Shown piece by piece: positions 58,943-64,000 of a stretch of 64,000 nucleotides of DNA. Source of the stretch: Isoetes taiwanensis (lineage: Eukaryota; Streptophyta; Lycopodiopsida; Isoetales; Isoetaceae); NCBI GenBank assembly GCA_021234155.1, contig JAJEKV010000041.1, forward strand, positions 8,940,917-9,004,916, written 5' to 3'. A model generated the notes under the pieces. It worked only from the letters and a program-made list of their open reading frames with translations. It was not told where the DNA came from and did not search any database. Within the stretch, counting starts at the first letter, position 1. Every line of letters begins with the position of its first letter. The position numbers were made by a program, and so were the translations under genes.

Positions 58943-61035
58943 ATCTGCTGTTAATGCTTTCTTGTACATCTTCGTAACTTTGGGGAATTATCTCATCTTC
59001 TAATATTGCCATAATATATTCATGTTCAGCTGTCTTTGCTTCAATTCTTCTACTTCTTCCCCTTTCATTTCTGCCATAATTTTGTTCTTCCAGTTTAGCT
59101 TCTTCAACAAGTCTTTCTGCCTGGGTTTTCCTTTTCTTCTTTTCATGACATTCCTTGATAGGTTCAGCACTTGCTTGTCTTAGATCTGAAATATCTTCAG
59201 AACTTGGTTGTTCCAGCTCATTTGTTTCTTTTGGTATTTCTGGAATTTCTAATTCCTCATAATCCTCTTCTTCAAATTCCACTTTTGGAATTTGTTCAGG
59301 TTGTTCAGGTTTATCTGGTTGAATTTTGATGCCTTTCTTGAATTTATGTTTGTACAACACTTCTTCATTAAATAATACATCCCTACTAATTCTGATTTCC
59401 TTGGACTCAGGCAAGTAGATTCTGTACCCTTTAGATTCTTTGTCATATCCTACCAAAAACCCTTTTTTTGCTCTGTTATCTAACTTTTTCCTTAGTTCAG
59501 ATGGCACGTGCACATAGACCATACACCCATATACCTTGAACTTTTCATAGTTTAACTTCTTTTCTGAATCCCATAGCAGCATAGGGATATTTCCTTGTAC
59601 ACTTACTGATGGAAGCATGTTCTGGATTTCAACAGCAGTATAAAGTGCTTCTTCCCATAGATAGTTAGGCAATCCACTTTCCTTTAACATTGATCTAACA
59701 GCATCCAATAAGGTTCTATTCTTTCTTTCTGAAACTCCATTCTGCTGAGGTGAGTGTCTGCACGTTAATTGTCTCTTGATTCCATGTGATATGCAAAATG
59801 ATTTGAATTGACCTGAAAGATATTCTCCTCCTCTATCTGATCTGATACATTTCACTTTGACACCTGTTTCTCGTTCCTTTTCTGCAACATATTGCTTGAA
59901 TGCATTTATTGCTTGTGACTTCCTGGTTAAACAATATGGTGTACACATTCTGCTATAATCATCTGTGAAGGTAATGAAATATCTCTTATTTGTTCTGCTT
60001 TTGACATTTAGGGGGCCACATAAATCTGAATGTATCAGCTCAAGTTTTTGTTGTGCTCTAGTTTTCCTTTTATGAAATGGCAACCTGCTTAGTTTACCCA
60101 AGGCACATCCCTCACATATGAGATCTTGTCTAGTTTCATTTTCAAAGCTGATATGACCTTGCTTGTGAAGAGATTCTAATTTTTTATAATTGGTGTGGGC
60201 AAGTCTATTATGCCAAGTATCTAAACCAACTTCCTGAACTGCATTAATAGAATGATGAACACTATTTTCCAATCCATACAAGTTCCCCACAAGTTTGCCA
60301 TAAAACGTTATTTCATTATCCTTCATAATATTGCACTGATCATCATCAAATACAACTTTATATCCCAAATCACACAACTGACTAACTGATATTAAATTTT
60401 TGATAATTCCAGGCACACACAAAACATTTTGGATGTTTATAACATTTCCAGCCAAATTTGTTAACTGCAATAATCCTCTTCCTTGAACATCTTGGAGAGC
60501 TCCATTTCCCACTTGAATCTTCCTTGAACTTGCATTGGTTATATTCTTCAAAAGATCAATATTTTGTACTATTGATCTTTCAGCTCCACTATCAACTATC
60601 AAATGATCAGAATTGTTAGTTGACATACTCTCATTAACAATTGCAAATTCATGAGATACCTCATCCTCATCTTCTTCATTTGCCTTGTCTTCTTGCTCTC
60701 TTGCCACATAGGCCTTTTCAGCACCACGTCCTCTGCCACCTCTTGTATGTCTGGCTTCACCTCTGCCTCTTGCAGATCTACCATAGTTTTTAGGTGTAGG
60801 ACATTTTGAAGCTGCATGTCCTCTGCCACCACATGTGTAGCAATTGAAATCCTTTTTGAATTTGGGGCATTCATTTTTATAATGACCTTTCTCATGGCAA
60901 TTATAGCATATCACTTTATCTTTTTTCTTAAGCAATAGAATTTCTGGAGTTTCATCAGATTGATTCTGCCTTAGTATTTTCTTCTGCTCCCACTCAGTTC
61001 TTAATATATTTTCTGCCTCTTCTCTTGATTTACAG
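58941..61035 (-). pseudogene. pol: Copia gag C-terminus, protease and integrase
   Basis: A single long frame. Two zinc knuckles, CYNCHEKGHYKNEC and CYTCGGRGHAASKC, lie at the start. Protease active site LIVDSGAERSIVQ. GAG-pre-integrase HNRLAHTNYKKLESLHKQGH with the CEGCALGK zinc pair. Integrase core: LIHSDLCGPL, IRSDRGGEYLS and QQNGVSERKNRT (D, D, E). C-terminal GKQ-type region near LVGYDKESKGYRIY, then an acidic linker ending at 58,941, where a frameshift separates it from RT. The true gag/pol N-terminus is cut off by the inverted block at 61,036. Confidence 0.95.
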
Positions 61036-61874
61036 ATTTGGTGCTTCATTATTGAATACTGTGGATGTATATAAGGGAGGTCCAGGTTTCCAAGTATGGA
61101 AAGATGCTATAGCACACATACTAGAGGTGGAGGACCTTTGGGAGCTGGTAGATCCAGCAGGAACAGTAGGTACAGGAGTACTTACAAGAACTGGTTCATC
61201 TAGTTCTGTTGTTGGAGCAGCAGGGAAGGCCGCAATGGGATCAAGCTTGGGAGATGCAGGAGCAAGTGCTGGAGCATCTGGAACAGGAGGCAAATCATTG
61301 CTTGCCAAAACAAGGGAAGCACAAGGCATTATCACGTGCAAGGTTAGTCCAACTATACGCTTGAAATTAAGGTCATTAAGTCCTAGAGAGATGTGGAAGT
61401 TTTTACTTAAACACTATGAGGAGAAGACATCCTCACAAAATGATCTTCTTGAAAATGAATTAAGGGGTTTAAAGCTTAAAGAAGAGGAGGATGTAACAGA
61501 ATTCTTCAATAAGTTTGATAATCTTATTGCTGACCTCAATGGAGCAGGAGTTGTCATTTCTGAAAGAAGTCAAGTGTTGCAAATATCTAGAGCAATTGGT
61601 GAAAATGAGACTTTGGCCTTATTTATAAGAAATTCATGTAAATCAAGAGAAGAGGCAGAAAATATATTAAGAACTGAGTGGGAGCAGAAGAAAATACTAA
61701 GGCAGAATCAATCTGATGAAACTCCAGAAATTCTATTGCTTAAGAAAAAAGATAAAGTGATATGCTATAATTGCCATGAGAAAGGTCATTATAAAAATGA
61801 ATGCCCCAAATTCAAAAAGGATTTCAATTGCTACACATGTGGTGGCAGAGGACATGCAGCTTCAAAATGTCCTA
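61036..61874 (+). pseudogene. gag: Inverted gag block inside the Copia
   Basis: A continuous gag frame on the plus strand, against the direction of the element: RFGASLLNTVDVYKG, FQVWKDAIAHILEVEDLWEL, a Gly/Ala/Ser-rich stretch, PREMWKFLLKHYEEKTSSQN, EFFNKFDNLIADLNGAG and both zinc knuckles. Its start (61,036-61,340) is the inverted copy of 61,875-62,183 and its end (61,638-61,874) is the inverted copy of 60,797-61,035. The middle (about 61,341-61,637) exists only here, in the inverted orientation. Both inner junctions fall at CACGTG. Confidence 0.92.
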
Positions 61875-62191
61875 CACGTGATAATGCCTTGTGCTTCCCT
61901 TGTTTTGGCAAGCAATGATTTGCCTCCTGTTCCAGATGCTCCAGCACTTGCTCCTGCATCTCCTGAAGCTTCAGTCCCTGTTGCAGCCTTCCCTGCTGCT
62001 CCAACAACAGAACTAGATGAACCAGTTCTTGTAAGTACTCCTGTACCTACTGTTCCTGCTGGATCTACCAGCTCCCAAAGGTCCTCCACCTCTAGTATGT
62101 GTGCTATAGCATCTTTCCATACTTGGAAACCTGGACCTCCCTTATATACATCCACAGTATTCAATAATGAAGCACCAAATCTGCTAGACAT
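61875..62191 (-). pseudogene. gag: Copia gag N-terminus
   Basis: Starts at the ATG complementary to 62,189-62,191 (MSSRFGASLLNTVDVYKGG), right after the primer-binding site. Runs through the capsid N-terminal segment and a Gly/Ala/Ser-rich linker (with ATGTEASGDAGASA where the inverted block has MGSSLGDAGASA), then breaks off at IITC where the inverted block begins. Confidence 0.9.
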
Positions 62192-62198
62192 GTTGAAT

Positions 62199-62211
62199 GG
62201 CTCTGATACCA
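62199..62211 (-). promoter_or_regulatory. Copia primer-binding site, initiator Met-tRNA type
   Basis: The minus strand reads TGGTATCAGAGCC one base inside the 5' LTR. Same site type as in the non-autonomous element at 8,145-8,157, so both use the same primer tRNA. Confidence 0.92.
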
Positions 62212-62212
62212 C

Positions 62213-63097
62213 TGATGGAGTTTAAAGATAATGCACACAAGATAATGAATCTAGATGTCTAGCAAGATTTGCAACTTCCTATAACAATAGAGTTACAATA
62301 ATGATCTAGAGAAAAGCCACAAGATGGTCACTAATTTTCTCTAGAACATGTACACAATATCATTGCTCAAGTTTCTAGAAAACATTCTAGAATAACCTTC
62401 AGGCAATAATATCATTGTCAATAATATGATTCAACCATAGGAATACTGTAGCAAATAGTCACTGTTCATCGGGCATTGACCCAGTAACTGTAGCATAGTT
62501 GACTCCGGCCATTTGCAGATCTTCGATCACCAATGTGATCTCCTCCTCACGTATATACCATACGTTAAGTGTTCTTCTAGTTATATTCATCACTCCGACG
62601 GTTATGGGACCGATCTTTCTTTCCAATCTGGGTCTTTCCGATCCGTCCAAAATATCCCACAGGACAAGTTCACGAAACTAGCCTTTTTCAAATATCCCAT
62701 AGGACAAACGGCATAAACGGGCTTTTTGACCATTGAATCAATTTTTCCCTATTAGAATTTCTTTCTCAATGTTCATGTTAGCATTTCAATCATTTTCTTA
62801 TCCTTGGTGATGAACTTGAGCATTAGACAACTTGGCATACGCTCCTGGCATAAACTCATGTCTCATTTGCACATTAGATTAGGTCATGGTCTGCAAGGTA
62901 ACCTACTGCCACTGCTTCTCATAGGTACATTAAGCAGACAACTTGAAATCATGTTGATCTACACTGCTGCCACTGCTTCTCATAGTTAGATCATACAAAT
63001 GATAGCCCTCTTCACATGATAACCTTGTACTCAAATTATATTATTGTTTGCATGTACTGACCTGGATCTTGCAGGATTATGAGATGAATTTCCATCA
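62213..63097 (-). repeat. Copia copy B 5' LTR
   Basis: 885 bp, TGATGGAGTTT...AATTTCCATCA. A few small indels relative to the 3' LTR, for example cttccagtcc versus ttccgatccgtcc regions near 62,630. Confidence 0.93.
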
Positions 63098-64000
63098 AAT
63101 GGCACCTCGAGAGGGATATGTATGATTTGGAAGGATATCCATAACCTAGACTATTATAGTAGTCCAAGTAAAATGTGCTGTCTTTAATTTCCAAGACAAT
63201 AAGTTTGGCATTATTAATATATATGCTTCTACTAGCGCTAAAGGAAGGGAAGACCTTTGGGTTGAGATCAATAATTGGATTGAGAATCATAGCATCAATG
63301 ACTGGATCATGGCTGGAGATTTCAATAACACTCCTAATTGGGATCAAAAATTGGGAAACAAAATCAATATGACTAGACTGGAGAAATTTAATTCGCAGAA
63401 ATTGATTGATGACAACTCTTTCATCCTTATTCCTTCCTCTACTGCCAATTACACTTGGTCTAACAAAAGGAAGGGTGATGCCAGAGTCTATTGTGCCTTG
63501 GATAGGTTTTATTTAAATGTGTCTGACACCAATTTTTGGGATAATGCTTATGTGATCAGTGATGAATCTACCTCTATCTCTGATCACCAGCCACAGTTCC
63601 TTTGTACCAACCATCAAACTACTATTCCTCGTGTTGGAAGTGTTCCTTACAAGTTCAATACTAGCCTTCTGAACTCTAATTCCTTTTGTGATCAATTTAG
63701 AGATTTCTATTCTAATCTCCCTCGAGTTCAAAATTCCAATTCCATGAAGCACTTCTACTCCAATTTAAAAGCTTCTAAAGCTTGGATCAAATGCTGGTCT
63801 TCCAAAATTCACAAAGAGAAACTGCAGGAAAAAAAATGCCTTAATTCAACAAATGAGAAATATCAGAATTGCTCTTTATACTGATCCTTTTAACTTTCTG
63901 CATAGCAAAGAAGAAGATTTGAAAAGGAAAATCAAACTCATAGAAAAGATTGAAGCCAAAGATGCAGCCATTAGATGCAAAATCAAATATGCAAATGACA
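63098..64000 (+). pseudogene. LINE ORF2 endonuclease remainder, copy B
   Basis: Resumes right after the AATGG duplication. SRGICMIWKDIHNLDYY; after frame changes near 63,170-63,230 the frame 63,309-63,884 carries MAGDFNNTPNWDQKLGN, FILIPSSTANYTWSNKR, CALDRFYLN and SDHQPQFLC, i.e. the DFN, TW and SDH motifs of the endonuclease. The linker toward reverse transcriptase is cut by the window end. Confidence 0.88.

Larger units (their letters stand above)
56548..63097 (-). mobile_element. Ty1/Copia element nested in the LINE (copy B)
   Basis: 6,550 bp: LTRs 878 and 885 bp, termini TGATGG...CCATCA, AATGG duplications at 56,543-56,547 and 63,098-63,102, initiator-Met primer site and polypurine tract all present. 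pol is almost complete, but gag is scrambled by an inverted block (61,036-61,874), so this copy cannot make a normal particle. Confidence 0.95.
44686..64000. repeat. Large direct duplication, copy B
   Basis: About 31.7-31.9 kb downstream of copy A in the same orientation. It shares the Gypsy and Copia insertion points and the Copia gag inversion, so it copies a pre-assembled block and is not a set of independent insertions. Confidence 0.95.

Overview
The window is nuclear DNA of a land plant with a large, repeat-rich genome. Evidence: plant-type Ty1/Copia, Ty3/Gypsy, LINE (L1-like) and hAT elements; GT-AG introns; and three relics of plant housekeeping genes (EXO70, an ORTHRUS/VIM-type SRA exon, and UDP-glucose 6-dehydrogenase). 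No intact host gene was found. I cannot name the species.

Layout. 1-1.1 kb: low-complexity DNA and the end of a hAT transposase (minus). 2.97-5.35 kb: broken, intron-containing EXO70 gene (plus). 5.998-8.947 kb: complete non-autonomous LTR element (minus) with 788-bp LTRs, perfect AGAGA target duplication, initiator-Met-tRNA primer site and an internal array of 15-bp palindromes. 9.35-9.51 kb: long CA microsatellite. 9.63-10 kb: three tandem SINE-like units, the third split by a 10.1-kb Ty3/Gypsy element (9,978-20,056; target duplication GGCCC). Then come an SRA-domain exon (20.15-20.43 kb), an L1-type LINE (ORF1 from 22.0 kb) and, inserted in the LINE endonuclease region, a Ty1/Copia element (24,801-31,224; target duplication AATGG). 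The LINE resumes at 31.2 kb and fades out near 32.8 kb. 33.3-34.1 kb: a decayed chromovirus integrase/chromodomain. 34.1-41.9 kb: almost unreadable. 42.0-43.4 kb: a broken UGD gene (minus) with 5' UTR intron and promoter G-box.

From 44,686 the Gypsy (5'-truncated), SRA exon, LINE and nested Copia are all repeated in the same order and orientation to the window end. This is a direct duplication of about 19 kb (12,956-32,100 versus 44,686-64,000) that shares insertion junctions and even an odd inversion inside the Copia gag.

The most instructive signal is how the duplicates differ. Mismatches and small indels fall mostly on CTG, CAG and CCG triplets, the CHG contexts methylated in silenced plant transposons, and they occur in blocks that alternate between copies. 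The changes (CTG to CCG or TCG, CAG to CGG or CAAAG) are not deamination products. I infer methylation-induced basecalling errors in long reads, so many frameshifts in the Gypsy and Copia elements are probably artefacts. The 788-bp LTR pair at 6-9 kb, in contrast, differs only by transitions, as expected from real methyl-cytosine decay.
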